Positions 1 through 9,500 of a stretch of 64,000 bases of DNA are shown one piece after another. The DNA lies in assembly GCF_000503895.1 (NCBI RefSeq), contig NC_022997.1, positions 3,351,821-3,415,820 of the forward strand, written 5' to 3'. The translations under genes were made by a program, and so were the position numbers. This DNA comes from Hyphomicrobium nitrativorans NL23. Its GTDB lineage: Bacteria; Pseudomonadota; Alphaproteobacteria; Rhizobiales; Hyphomicrobiaceae. Each line of letters begins with the position of its first letter. The stretch's first letter is position 1. The notes under the pieces were generated by a model, which saw nothing but the letters and a program-made list of their open reading frames with translations, was not told where the DNA came from and made no database searches.

Positions 1-594
1 CGCCCAATCGAGCGAGCCGCGCACCGCCGCCCAGCCCATCAGCGCGCCCCAATTGAACGCGAGCCCCAGCACCACCTGCGGCCAGTAGGTGAAGCGTTTC
101 ATGAACGGGTAGATCGCAACGAGTGCGAGCGACGTGATGCCGAGCAGAATGGTGAACAGGTTGAACCAGATCAGCACCAGGAAGCCGATCAGCGACAGCG
201 CGACGACGAACGCGAGGGCGGCTTCGGGCGTGACCTGCCCGGACGGGATCGGCCGGTTCGCCGTGCGGGCGACGCGGGCGTCGTAGTCGCGGTCGATATA
301 GTCGTTGTAGGCGCAGCCCGCACCGCGCATGACGAGCGCGCCGACGGCGAACAGGAACAACATCCAGGGATCCGGATAGGGATTTCCGATCGAGACTTCC
401 GCGAGCGTCACCGACCACCAGCAGGGAAACAGCAGCAGCCAGGTGCCGATGGGGCGGTCCATGCGGGCGAGGCGGAGATACGGGCGCCAGGATACCGGCG
501 CATAGCGATCCACCCAATTGCCGCGCGCCGCGTCGGCGACGGGCGGTGCGCCGCGTACGTCTTCCAGGCCGTTTTCCGCTCCGCGTGCCCTCAT
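1..594 (-). CDS. ubiA: 4-hydroxybenzoate polyprenyltransferase UbiA (3' part outside window)
   Basis: Integral membrane enzyme that prenylates 4-hydroxybenzoate in ubiquinone biosynthesis. I translated the minus strand by hand: ATG at 594-592 opens a frame that stays open for 198 codons to the window edge. It contains the family's first Asp-rich motif, NDYIDRDYD, preceded by RMDRPIGTWLLL and hydrophobic segments typical of UbiA. The second Asp-rich motif lies beyond the edge. It is divergent from rsmE, so the 595-736 interval should hold promoters for both. The long polar N-terminus (about 45 residues before the first membrane helix) is common in alphaproteobacterial UbiA. Confidence 0.9.
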   Translation of the reverse strand, partial: MRARGAENGLEDVRGAPPVADAARGNWVDRYAPVSWRPYLRLARMDRPIGTWLLLFPCWWSVTLAEVSIGNPYPDPWMLFLFAVGALVMRGAGCAYNDYIDRDYDARVARTANRPIPSGQVTPEAALAFVVALSLIGFLVLIWFNLFTILLGITSLALVAIYPFMKRFTYWPQVVLGLAFNWGALMGWAAVRGSLDWA

Positions 595-736
595 GCTCGG
601 TCCATCCTGATCTGGCATCCTGGGGCGACGTTAACGGCCGCGGCAGGGGCGAGCAACACGAGCCGAGGCCGCACCCGGGCGGCGGGACACGCCATAGCTG
701 TTGGATCGAGCTAGGGCATCGGATATGGAAGCGATT

Positions 737-1477
737 ATGGCCGTTCACGATTTCACGTCCCAGCGCCTGTTCATCGATGCCGCTCTTGCGGAAGGCGCGC
801 GCGTCGCCTGCTCGCCGGAGCAGGCGAGCTATCTCCGCAGCGTTCTGCGGCTCGCACACGGCCACGAAATCCTCGTCTTCAATGGCCGCGACGGCGAATG
901 GCGCGCACGGCTCATCGCAGAAGGAAAACGCGGCGCGGCGCTCGAAGCGGTCGAGCTTGTGCGCGCGCAGGCGGGCGGCCCGGATCTTCATTACCTGTTC
1001 GCTCCGCTCAAACGCGCGCGGCTCGACTACATGGTGCAGAAGGCCACCGAAATGGGCGTCGCACGCCTCGTGCCGGTGTTGACGCGCCATACGGTGGCCG
1101 AGCGCGTCAATCTCGACCGGATGCGCGCGAATGTCATCGAAGCGGCGGAACAATGCGGGATCTTGCGCGTGCCTGAGATCGCGGAACCGATCAAGCTCGC
1201 CAAGTTGCTCGACGGATGGGATGCGGCGCGGACACTCGTTTTCTGTGACGAAGCCGCCGAGCAGGCGAGCCCGATTGCAGCGCTTTCCGCGCGAGCGGCC
1301 GGGCCGCTCGCCGTTCTGATCGGGCCGGAGGGCGGATTTTCGCCCGACGAGCGGGCCATGATCCGCGCCGTGCCGCAGGCGGTGGCCGTTTCGCTCGGAC
1401 CGCGCATCATGCGGGCCGACACAGCCGCCGTCGCCGCGCTCGCGCTCGTCAACGCCGTGCTCGGAGACTGGCGTTAG
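737..1477 (+). CDS. rsmE: 16S rRNA m3U1498 methyltransferase RsmE
   Basis: SPOUT-class methyltransferase that modifies U1498 of 16S rRNA. The protein is 246 aa, the usual length. Recognisable parts are the N-terminal PUA-like domain (QRLFIDAALAEGARV), KRARLDYMVQKATEMGV, the knot-forming IGPEGGFSPDE and the C-terminal SLGPRIMRADTA (family: LG.RILR.ETA). I chose ATG 737 because GGAAG lies just upstream and homologues start just before the F..QRLF segment; upstream TTG 701 and ATG 725 are in frame. A GST gene follows 21 nt downstream and is probably co-transcribed. Confidence 0.9.
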   Translation: MAVHDFTSQRLFIDAALAEGARVACSPEQASYLRSVLRLAHGHEILVFNGRDGEWRARLIAEGKRGAALEAVELVRAQAGGPDLHYLFAPLKRARLDYMVQKATEMGVARLVPVLTRHTVAERVNLDRMRANVIEAAEQCGILRVPEIAEPIKLAKLLDGWDAARTLVFCDEAAEQASPIAALSARAAGPLAVLIGPEGGFSPDERAMIRAVPQAVAVSLGPRIMRADTAAVAALALVNAVLGDWR

Positions 1478-1498
1478 CGCACTCTGTGGAGAACCGCG

Positions 1499-2104
1499 AT
1501 GCTCACGCTCTATCACAACCCGCAATCGCGCTCGACGACCGTGCATACCATGCTGCACGAGATCGGGGAGCCGTTCGAACTCGTCGCCGTAGATCTCAAG
1601 GCGGGCGAGCAAAAGTCGGACGCGTTTTTGAAGATCAATCCGATGGGCAAGATCCCTGTTCTGCTCGACGGCGATTTGATCGTCACGGAAACGCCTGCAA
1701 TTCTCACCTATCTCGCCGATAGGTATCCGGATGCCGGTTTGGCGCCGGCTATCGACGACCCGGACCGCGCAGCCTACTTGCGCTGGCTGTTCTTCGCGGG
1801 AAGCTGCTTCGAGCCTGCCGCAATCGACAAGGCGCTCAACAGAGAAACGCCTTCCTCCATGGGTGGATGGGGCACGCCCGACGACGTGTTCCGCACGCTG
1901 GCGGCCGCCTTGAAGCCCGGGCCGTGGTTGCTCGGCGAGCGGTTCACGGCCGCGGACGTCATGATGGGCTCGGGTGTCGCCTACATGCTGGGGTTCAAGA
2001 TCATTCCCGAGTGGCCGGAATTCGTCGATTACGCGGCGCGGATCGAGGCACGCCCCGCAAGGCAGGCCGCCAAAGCTGCCGACGAGGCGCGCGCGGGCGG
2101 CTAA
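1499..2104 (+). CDS. glutathione S-transferase family protein
   Basis: 201-aa cytosolic GST. The N-terminal thioredoxin-like domain has LYHNPQSRST at the glutathione site, the cis-proline segment KINPMGKIPVL and the ETPAILTYLADRYP motif. The C-terminal helical domain contains GPWLLGERFTAADVMMG, the N-capping/hydrophobic staple region of GSTs. The substrate cannot be told from sequence; a detoxification role is a family-level inference. It starts 21 nt after rsmE with no evident terminator between them. Confidence 0.85.
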   Translation: MLTLYHNPQSRSTTVHTMLHEIGEPFELVAVDLKAGEQKSDAFLKINPMGKIPVLLDGDLIVTETPAILTYLADRYPDAGLAPAIDDPDRAAYLRWLFFAGSCFEPAAIDKALNRETPSSMGGWGTPDDVFRTLAAALKPGPWLLGERFTAADVMMGSGVAYMLGFKIIPEWPEFVDYAARIEARPARQAAKAADEARAGG

Positions 2105-2191
2105 ATCGGCCACGCAGCCCTTCAATCGGCGGCCGAAACCGTCTAGAACGCCTCGAAATCACGCAAATGGGCGCAAGGGACGACGGCTGCA

Positions 2192-5100
2192 ATGGCTAAG
2201 GGCGACGGTGGAGCGAAGACGGACGCGGACAGGAACGCGGGTGACGGGGCCCGCGACTGGAGCCAGACGCTCAACCTGCCGCAGACCGAATTTCCGATGC
2301 GTGCGGGGCTGCCGCAGAAGGAGCCGGAGATCCTGAAGCGTTGGCGGACGCGCGATCTCTACCGCGAGTTGCGCGAGGCCTCCAAGGGGCGGCCGAAGTT
2401 CGTGCTGCACGACGGGCCTCCGTATGCCAACGGCAACATCCACATTGGGCACGCGCTCAACAAGATCCTCAAGGATCTGGTGGTGAAGAGCCAGCAGATG
2501 CTGGGCTTCGATTCCAACTATGTGCCGGGCTGGGACTGCCACGGGCTTCCCATCGAATGGAAGATCGAGGAGCAGTATCGCGCGAAGGGCAATGAGAAGC
2601 CGGACTTCGCGGACGCCTCCGCCATCAACGCCTTCCGCGACGAGTGCCGGAAGTTCGCCGACAAATGGGTCGACGTGCAGCGCGAGGAGTTCAAGCGGCT
2701 CGGCGTGATCGGCGACTGGGACAACCCGTATCTGACGATGACGTATGCGGCGGAGGCCACGATTGCGCGCGAGCTCATGAAGTTCGCTGCGAACGGGCTG
2801 TTGTATCGCGGTTCGAAGCCGGTGATGTGGAGCGTGGTCGAGAAGACGGCGCTCGCGGAAGCGGAGGTCGAGTATCAGGATTATCAGTCTGATGCGGTGT
2901 GGGTGAAGTTTCCTCTCATCGGTCGCGACACCGAAAGAAACGGCAAAATTGTTCCGCTAGGCGATCGCCTTAAAGACACCTCCATCGTTATCTGGACAAC
3001 CACACCTTGGACGTTACCGGGGAACCGGGCGATCAGCTTTTCGTCGAAGATCGACTACGTCCAAATGGAGATCACGAAGGCTCCCGAAGGCAATTGGGCC
3101 AAAGTTGGCGATAAACTTATCGTCGCTGCAAAGCTCCTTGAAGACGTAAAGAAAGCTGCAAAGATCGAAGAGTGGGAGAACGTCGGCGGTGACCTAATCG
3201 TGGGCTTTGAAGGGCTAGTGTGCGCCCATCCGCTCACGTCGCTCGGCTACGACTTCGAAGTGCCGCTGCTCGACGGCGATCACGTCACCGACGACACCGG
3301 CACGGGCTTCGTGCATACGGCGCCGGGGCACGGCGCGGACGACTACATCATCTGGATCGCGAACCAGAAGGCGCTGCGTGACCGGGGCATCGACACGACG
3401 ATCCCGTTTACGGTGGATGCCGACGGCGTGCTGACGAAGGAAGCGCCCGGCTTCACCGGCAAGCGCGTGCTGAAAGAGAACGGCGACAAGGGCGACGCCA
3501 ACGACGCCGTGATCAAGGCGCTCAGCGAAGCGGGCAACATCATCGCTCGCGGGCGGCTTAAGCATTCCTATCCGCACTCGTGGCGCTCGAAGAAGCCCGT
3601 CATCTTCCGCAACACACCGCAGTGGTTCATCGCGATGGACAAGGGCTTTGAGGTCGGCGGCAACCGCACGCTGCGCGACGTGGCGCTGTCCGAAATCAAA
3701 GCAACCGAGTGGGTGCCGGAGACGGGCGAGAACCGGATCAACGGCATGATCGCGAACCGGCCGGACTGGGTCGTTTCGCGCCAGCGCGCCTGGGGCGTGC
3801 CGATCACCGTGTTCGTCGCCAAGCGCGATCACGACGGCTTTTCGGAAGGCGACATCCTGCGCGACGAGGACGTGAACGCAGCCATCGCGGACGCTTTCGC
3901 CAAGGAAGGCGCGGATGCGTGGTTTGCAGAAGGCGCGGCACAACGCTTCCTTGCGCCCAAATACGATCCCGCCAACTGGGAGCAGGTGCGAGACGTGCTC
4001 GACGTGTGGTTCGATTCCGGCTCCACGCACGCGTTCGTGCTGGACGATCCCGAGCAGTTCCCGGGCCTTGCGGGTATCCACCGCGTACGCGACGGCGGCA
4101 CGGATCGCGTGATGTACCTCGAAGGCTCGGACCAGCATCGCGGCTGGTTCCATTCCTCGCTGCTCGAAAGCTGCGGGACGCGCGGGCGCGCGCCTTACGA
4201 CGTTGTGCTGACGCACGGCTTCATCCTCGACGAGAAGGGCGAGGACAAGATGTCGAAGTCGAAGGGCAACGTGCTCTCGCCGCAGGACGTGATGAAGACG
4301 GCGGGCGCCGACATCCTCCGCCTCTGGGTGGCGTCGGCCGACACGACCGGCGACATCCGTTTCGGGCCTGCCATCGTGCAGTCGGCTTCGGAGGCCTATC
4401 GCAAGCTGCGCAATACGCTGCGCTGGATGCTGGGCGCGCTGCATTACTTCACGCCCGATCTCACAGTGCCGCGCGCGGAGCTGCCGGAGCTCGAACGGCT
4501 GATGCTGCATCGGCTGACCGAGATCGATGCGGAGGTGCGCGCCGCCTATGCCGCTTACGATTTCCGCGGCGTGGTTGCGGCGCTCGCGCCGTTCATGAAC
4601 ACGGATCTTTCGTCGTTCTACTTCGACATTCGCAAAGACACGCTTTATTGCGAACCGCATTCCAGCGTGAAGCGGCGCGGGGCACTGACCGTGATCGACC
4701 AGATCTTCGGATGCGTCACGACGTGGCTCGCGCCGATCCTCTCGTTCACGGCGGAAGAAGCGTGGAGCCACCGCTACGGCGAGACGCGCAGCATCCACCT
4801 CGAAGTCTTCCCCGAATTGCCGGAAGCGTGGCGCGACGATGCGCTGGCCGAAAAATGGGAGCGCGTGCGCGACGTGCGCCGCGTGGTGACGGGTGCGCTC
4901 GAAATCGAGCGGGCGGCAAAGCGCATCGGGTCGAGCCTCGAAGCCGCACCCGAGGTGTTCATTACCGACGCCGCGCTCCGCGATGCGGTGCAGGACATCG
5001 ACCTTGCCGAGATCTCCATCACGAGCGGCGTGACGCTTACCGCCAAGGAGGCTCCCGAAGGCGCCTTCACCTTGACCGACGTGCCGGGCGTGGGCGTCGT

Positions 5101-5239
5101 CGTGCGTCGGGCGGAGGGGCGCAAATGCGCCCGCTCGTGGCGGATCACGAACGACGTCGGGTCCGATCCCGATTATCCGGATCTCTCGGCGCGCGACGCG
5201 GCGGCCGTGCGCGAGTTGGAGGCGAGACGCCAAGCATGA
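2192..5239 (+). CDS. ileS: isoleucyl-tRNA synthetase
   Basis: Class I aminoacyl-tRNA synthetase, 1015 aa. It charges tRNA-Ile and edits valine. The HIGH motif is at [11 protein letters not shown] near residue 90, the CP1 editing domain includes [10 protein letters not shown], the WDCHGLP segment is intact, and KMSKSKGN is present. AAGGGA precedes ATG 2192. The stop overlaps lspA by 4 nt (ATGA). Part of the editing domain (about 2900-3215) is much less GC-rich than the rest: three 60-nt lines I counted there are 48-50% GC against 67% just downstream. The reading frame is undisturbed across this patch. Confidence 0.97.
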   Translation: MAKGDGGAKTDADRNAGDGARDWSQTLNLPQTEFPMRAGLPQKEPEILKRWRTRDLYRELREASKGRPKFVLHDGPPYANGNIHIGHALNKILKDLVVKSQQMLGFDSNYVPGWDCHGLPIEWKIEEQYRAKGNEKPDFADASAINAFRDECRKFADKWVDVQREEFKRLGVIGDWDNPYLTMTYAAEATIARELMKFAANGLLYRGSKPVMWSVVEKTALAEAEVEYQDYQSDAVWVKFPLIGRDTERNGKIVPLGDRLKDTSIVIWTTTPWTLPGNRAISFSSKIDYVQMEITKAPEGNWAKVGDKLIVAAKLLEDVKKAAKIEEWENVGGDLIVGFEGLVCAHPLTSLGYDFEVPLLDGDHVTDDTGTGFVHTAPGHGADDYIIWIANQKALRDRGIDTTIPFTVDADGVLTKEAPGFTGKRVLKENGDKGDANDAVIKALSEAGNIIARGRLKHSYPHSWRSKKPVIFRNTPQWFIAMDKGFEVGGNRTLRDVALSEIKATEWVPETGENRINGMIANRPDWVVSRQRAWGVPITVFVAKRDHDGFSEGDILRDEDVNAAIADAFAKEGADAWFAEGAAQRFLAPKYDPANWEQVRDVLDVWFDSGSTHAFVLDDPEQFPGLAGIHRVRDGGTDRVMYLEGSDQHRGWFHSSLLESCGTRGRAPYDVVLTHGFILDEKGEDKMSKSKGNVLSPQDVMKTAGADILRLWVASADTTGDIRFGPAIVQSASEAYRKLRNTLRWMLGALHYFTPDLTVPRAELPELERLMLHRLTEIDAEVRAAYAAYDFRGVVAALAPFMNTDLSSFYFDIRKDTLYCEPHSSVKRRGALTVIDQIFGCVTTWLAPILSFTAEEAWSHRYGETRSIHLEVFPELPEAWRDDALAEKWERVRDVRRVVTGALEIERAAKRIGSSLEAAPEVFITDAALRDAVQDIDLAEISITSGVTLTAKEAPEGAFTLTDVPGVGVVVRRAEGRKCARSWRITNDVGSDPDYPDLSARDAAAVRELEARRQA

Positions 5240-5766
5240 CGAGCCCAGAAGGTCGCCTCGCGCGCTGGTTGTGGGGGCCGTACTCCGCACTGGCTTTGAA
5301 AATCGCCGCCGTCACGTTCGTGCTCGATCAGGCCAGCAAGGCGTGGGTGCTGCTGGTGTACGAGCTTCAGGACAAGGGGCGAGTCAAAGTGCTGCCTTTC
5401 CTTGACCTCGTGTTCGTGAAAAACACCGGCATCAGCTATTCGATGCTCGACGGCGATGCCTATAGCTGGCAGATCGTTCTTGCTACGTTCGCGGTGGTGG
5501 CGTCGATCGGCCTGTGGGTGTGGCTCGCGCGCGCCGGGACCGGGCGCGTCATGACCTGGGCGCTCGGCTTGATCATCGGCGGCGCGCTCGGAAACGCGGT
5601 GGATCGGGTGCTGATCGGGGGCGTGGCCGATTTCTTCTCGCTGCATGCCTTTGGGTATTACTGGTACATCTTCAACATCGCAGATGTGGCCATTGTTGCC
5701 GGGGTTGCGGGCCTCCTGTATGAGTCCTTCATCGGGAGTCGCAATGACGCCGCAAACCGAATGTAG
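5236..5766 (+). CDS. lspA: lipoprotein signal peptidase (signal peptidase II)
   Basis: Inner-membrane aspartic protease that cleaves prolipoprotein signal peptides. It is 176 aa with four hydrophobic segments. Catalytic-region motifs are [15 protein letters not shown] and FNIADVAI, which hold the two aspartates. The start is the ATG overlapping the ileS stop; the frame is open far upstream but that part is a shadow of ileS. ileS-lspA adjacency is widespread in proteobacteria. The next gene encodes a predicted lipoprotein, a plausible substrate. Confidence 0.95.
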   Translation: MTSPEGRLARWLWGPYSALALKIAAVTFVLDQASKAWVLLVYELQDKGRVKVLPFLDLVFVKNTGISYSMLDGDAYSWQIVLATFAVVASIGLWVWLARAGTGRVMTWALGLIIGGALGNAVDRVLIGGVADFFSLHAFGYYWYIFNIADVAIVAGVAGLLYESFIGSRNDAANRM

Positions 5767-5822
5767 CCCAACGTTCTAGGAGACTTAGGTCTCGAACGGC
5801 TCGAATTGGGCGGGGGATTAAC

Positions 5823-6293
5823 ATGGCCACAGGCTTCACGGGACGTTTGACGGCTCGGTGCGCGGCGCGCATCGCTCTCGTTCCGCTGGTGCTGTTTGCG
5901 GCCGGTTGCTCGGGCGACGACGTCCAGTTCGAGGGCAAGGTCTTCGACCTCGTCGGCCTCAACAATCCCACGCAAAGGTCCGCGGAACCGAAGCTGAGAG
6001 AGCGGGCGCCCCTCGTCGTTCCGCCGAGCCTCGACCGGCTGCCCCAGCCGGGCCAAGCAGCCGATTCGCTCTCCTCCGACCTCGCATCGCTCAACGATCC
6101 CGACAAGATCGCCAAGGAGTCGCGCGCCGATCTGGAGCGCCAGCAGGCCGAATACTGCAAGGTTCACTACGAGCAGGCAAAGGCGCTCGGCGATCAGGAT
6201 GCCGACCATGCGGCCGGTCCGCTCGGGCTCTGCCGCGGCTCCGCGCTCACGGCGTTCCAGAACTGGAACAAGGGCGAAGACGCCGACGAATAA
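5823..6293 (+). CDS. predicted lipoprotein downstream of lspA
   Basis: 156-aa protein with a lipoprotein signal: basic N-terminus, hydrophobic stretch and a lipobox ending FAAGC near residue 29. After the Cys comes a short polar domain with APLVVPPSLDRLP, which loosely resembles the DUF3035 type of lipoprotein often found beside lspA and M16 peptidases in alphaproteobacteria. The C-terminal half has two further cysteines (EYCKVHYEQ and GLCRGS) that could pair. Function unknown. Confidence 0.7.
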   Translation: MATGFTGRLTARCAARIALVPLVLFAAGCSGDDVQFEGKVFDLVGLNNPTQRSAEPKLRERAPLVVPPSLDRLPQPGQAADSLSSDLASLNDPDKIAKESRADLERQQAEYCKVHYEQAKALGDQDADHAAGPLGLCRGSALTAFQNWNKGEDADE

Positions 6294-6322
6294 CAGGCGT
6301 CTGCCCCGTCTATCCGCTCGTT

Positions 6323-6364
6323 TCTCTCCCTTGGCCCGACGTCTCTCTCCCTTGGCCCGACGTC
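6323..6364. repeat. 21-bp perfect tandem duplication
   Basis: Two identical 21-bp units (6323-6343 and 6344-6364), each reading CTCTCCCTTGGCCCGACG with flanking bases. They lie in the 292-nt gap between the lipoprotein gene and the first M16 peptidase. The rest of that gap is less GC-rich (for example 6400-6430) and may hold the promoter of the peptidase pair. I see no gene in it. Confidence 0.8.
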
Positions 6365-6585
6365 CATGCGCGCAGTCAATCGACGCGCGCAAGAGCGCGC
6401 CTATTTTTCTGCATTTTCAATTATTTGCACGGCTTGGAGGGTCGCACTCACCAAGACATGAACGGCTTGTCATTTGACTTCCAAGCCTTGAATGCCGAGA
6501 TCTCATGCAGCCATTTTCCGGCCGTCCCACTCGATCATCGGATGGCCGGATTCATACCTCCCACGGTCTCTCCGCCGAGGATCTC

Positions 6586-7983
6586 ATGATGCATTCACCG
6601 GGCGGTCTGCGCCTCTTTACCTGGGTTACCCTGATCATGCTCGCCATCCTTCCGACCCACGCCAGCGCTCAACCTGCGATCAGCGAATTCAAACTCGATA
6701 ACGGTTTGCAGGTCGTGGTGATCCCCGATCACCGCGCGCCCGTCGTGACGCACATGGTCTGGTACAAGGTGGGCGCTGCCGACGAGCCGAAGGGCGTCTC
6801 CGGCATCGCGCACTTCCTCGAACACCTGATGTTCAAATCGACGGATACGATCCCGCTCGGCGAGTTTTCGAAGATCGTGGCGCGCCTCGGCGGCCAGGAC
6901 AACGCCTTCACCAGCCACGACGTCACGAGCTACTTCCAGCGCATCGCCAAGGAACGGCTGCCGACTGTCATGGAGATGGAGGCGGACCGCATGGTCAACC
7001 TGCGCCTCACGGAACCTGAAGTGCTGACGGAGCGCGACGTGATCCTCGAAGAACGCCGCTCGCGTATCGAGAACAATCCGGCCGCGATCCTCGACGAGCA
7101 GATGAGCGCGACGCTCTATTACTCGCATCCCTACGGCATCCCCGTCATCGGCTGGGAGCATGAAATGGCTGAGCTGTCGCGCGAGGATGCGCTCGACTTT
7201 TACAAGCTGTTCTATGCGCCCAACAACGCGGTGCTCGTGGTCGCCGGTGACGTCACCGCGGACGAGGTGCGTACGCTGGCCGAAACCACATACGGCAAGA
7301 TCCCTTCGAACCCCGATGTCGCGACTGCACGCAAGCGGCCGACCGAGCCGCCACAGCGCGCCGCACGACGCGTGAAGTATTCCGATCCGCGCGCGGGCAA
7401 CGCGTCGTTCCATCGCGACTACATCGTGCCGAGCTACACGACGGCGAAGCCGGGCGATGCCGAAGCGCTCGACCTTCTGATGAAAATCGCCGCCGACGGC
7501 GCAACGAGCCGTGTCTATCGCACGCTCGTGGTCGACGAGAAGGTCGCGTCGTCTGCGGGCGGACGCTACTCGGGATCGGGGCTCGATAGCGGCACGATCA
7601 GCCTCTATGCGGTGGCCGACGCACCGGAGAACCTTCCCAAGATCGAAGCCTCGCTCGACAAGGTTCTGGCGGAGATCCGCGAAAACGGCGTCACCGACGA
7701 CGAACTCAAGCGCGCCAAGTCGAACTACATCGCGCGCTACGTCTACCAGAACGACGATCAGTCGTCGCTCGCCCGCCGTTATGGCTGGGGTGTCGCACTC
7801 GGGCGCACGATCGAGCAGATCCAGGCCTGGCCGGAAGAGATCTCGAAGGTCACGGCGGATGACATCAAGCGGGTGGCGAACACCTATCTCGACATCAATC
7901 ACTCGGTGACCGGCTATCTCACGCCCACCGCGGAGGCGAACACGCCCGCCGACCCGCCGGCCGGCCCCAACAATCGCTCCTAA
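6586..7983 (+). CDS. M16 family zinc peptidase, catalytic subunit
   Basis: Secreted insulinase-type metallopeptidase. A signal peptide (LFTWVTLIMLAILPTHASA) precedes the domain. The zinc motif HxxEH is HFLEH, followed by the distal Glu region LTERDVILEE, so this subunit should be active. I chose ATG 6586 because GAGG sits 5 nt upstream; the longer frame from 6505 would bury the signal peptide. It is followed 17 nt later by a second M16 gene lacking the zinc motif, the usual catalytic/non-catalytic pair. Confidence 0.92.
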   Translation: MMHSPGGLRLFTWVTLIMLAILPTHASAQPAISEFKLDNGLQVVVIPDHRAPVVTHMVWYKVGAADEPKGVSGIAHFLEHLMFKSTDTIPLGEFSKIVARLGGQDNAFTSHDVTSYFQRIAKERLPTVMEMEADRMVNLRLTEPEVLTERDVILEERRSRIENNPAAILDEQMSATLYYSHPYGIPVIGWEHEMAELSREDALDFYKLFYAPNNAVLVVAGDVTADEVRTLAETTYGKIPSNPDVATARKRPTEPPQRAARRVKYSDPRAGNASFHRDYIVPSYTTAKPGDAEALDLLMKIAADGATSRVYRTLVVDEKVASSAGGRYSGSGLDSGTISLYAVADAPENLPKIEASLDKVLAEIRENGVTDDELKRAKSNYIARYVYQNDDQSSLARRYGWGVALGRTIEQIQAWPEEISKVTADDIKRVANTYLDINHSVTGYLTPTAEANTPADPPAGPNNRS

Positions 7984-8000
7984 CGTTCAGGGACAGCTCA

Positions 8001-9371
8001 ATGGATCGCTTCTTCCCTTCCCGCGCGCGTCCGTTCCGCCTTGGCGCCTTCTTCGCCTTCGCTCTTCTCGCCCCTCTTCTTCTCGCTCCGTTCAGGCCCG
8101 CACACGCTATGGAAATCAAGGTCATCACCAGCCCCGGCGGCATCAAGGCGTGGCTCGTCGAAGCGCACGAAAATCCGTTGCTCGCGATGCGCTTTTCCTT
8201 CGAGGGCGGCAACTCGCAGGATCCCGAGGGCAAGGAAGGCGTCGCGAACTTCCTCACCGCCATGCTCGACGAGGGCGCGGGAGACCTCACATCCGCCGTG
8301 TTCCAGGAAGAGATGGACACCATCGCGATGCGTCTTCGTTTCGAAGACAGCCGCGACGCGTTCTACGGCAGCTTCCAGACGCTGACCGAATACCGCGACC
8401 AGGCCGTCAATCTTTTGAAACTCGCGCTCACCAAGCCGCGCTTCGATGAAGATGCGGTGGAGCGCATCCGGGCGCAGATCCGCGCGAACCTCGTCTATTC
8501 GGATCGCGATCCGGAGCGGGTGGCCAGCAAGGAATGGTTTGCTACCGCCTTCTCCGGCCACTCCTACGGACGGGCGGCGCACGGCACGGACGCGACCATC
8601 GCCGCGGTGACGCGCGAGGATCTCGAAGCCTACCGCAAGCGCGTCTTCGCGCGTTCGAACCTGCGCATCGTGGCCGTGGGCGACATCACCGAAGAGGCGC
8701 TCGGCAAGCTGCTCGACGAGGTGTTCGGAGACCTTCCCGAGAAAGCCGATCTCTTCCCCGTTCCGATGGCCGAGCCTGTGACAGGCGGCACGGAGCGGTG
8801 GATCGATATGGACGTTCCGCAATCGGTCGCGGTGTTCGGTTTCGGCGCCATGCCGCGCAAAGATCCGGACTTCCTCGCGGCGTTCGTCCTCAATCAACTC
8901 ATTGGCGGCGGCGGATTTGCCTCGCGCCTGATGGAAGAGGTGCGCGAAAAGCGCGGGCTGGCCTACTCCGTCTACAGCTACATCCAGCCCTTCCGGCACA
9001 CTTCGGTGTTCTCGGGCGGTGTTGCGACGCGGGCGGACGCAATCAATCAATCGCTCGACCTCATCCGCGGCGAACTGAAACACGTGGCCGAGAACGGACC
9101 GACCGAGCAGGAATGGAAGAACGCCAAGGACTACCTGGTCGGCTCCTATGCGCTGCGTTTCGACAGCAATGCGAAGATCGCGACGCAGCTTCTCGGTCTG
9201 CTCGAAGACGACTTCGGACCCGATTACATCGAGAACCGCAACAAGATGATCGAAGCGCTCACGATCGACGACGCCAAGCGCGTGGCCAAGCGCCTGCTCA
9301 AGGCGGACGACCTGATCATCACCATTGTCGGCCAGCCGCAGGGAGCGGCCGGCGACAGCAAGGGCGGGTAA
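8001..9371 (+). CDS. M16 family peptidase-like protein, non-catalytic partner
   Basis: 456 aa with an N-terminal signal sequence ending near PFRPAHA. It has the M16 fold, but the position of HxxEH reads FLTAMLDEG, so zinc binding is lost. It keeps the C-terminal R/Y motif region EVREKRGLAYSVYS that helps hold substrate in two-subunit M16 proteases. It probably pairs with the product of the upstream gene, 17 nt away, as a periplasmic heterodimer. Confidence 0.92.
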   Translation: MDRFFPSRARPFRLGAFFAFALLAPLLLAPFRPAHAMEIKVITSPGGIKAWLVEAHENPLLAMRFSFEGGNSQDPEGKEGVANFLTAMLDEGAGDLTSAVFQEEMDTIAMRLRFEDSRDAFYGSFQTLTEYRDQAVNLLKLALTKPRFDEDAVERIRAQIRANLVYSDRDPERVASKEWFATAFSGHSYGRAAHGTDATIAAVTREDLEAYRKRVFARSNLRIVAVGDITEEALGKLLDEVFGDLPEKADLFPVPMAEPVTGGTERWIDMDVPQSVAVFGFGAMPRKDPDFLAAFVLNQLIGGGGFASRLMEEVREKRGLAYSVYSYIQPFRHTSVFSGGVATRADAINQSLDLIRGELKHVAENGPTEQEWKNAKDYLVGSYALRFDSNAKIATQLLGLLEDDFGPDYIENRNKMIEALTIDDAKRVAKRLLKADDLIITIVGQPQGAAGDSKGG

Positions 9372-9500
9372 CAACACTCCTTCCACGCACCGTCCCCTCG
9401 CTCCGCGTGCGGAGAGACGGGGCGGCCGCCCTTGGCGAATTCTCCGAAACCGGCTAGCCCTGCCGGAACCGATGTTCCTTCCGCCGGTTATCCGGGTGCC

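Noticed and set aside
3709-5235. Long N-terminal extension of lspA
   Set aside because: Open only because of high GC over ileS; LspA homologues begin at the ATG that overlaps the ileS stop.
3215-5290. 691-codon minus-strand frame opposite ileS
   Set aside because: Shadow of ileS in third-position GC-rich codons; composition unlike a protein.
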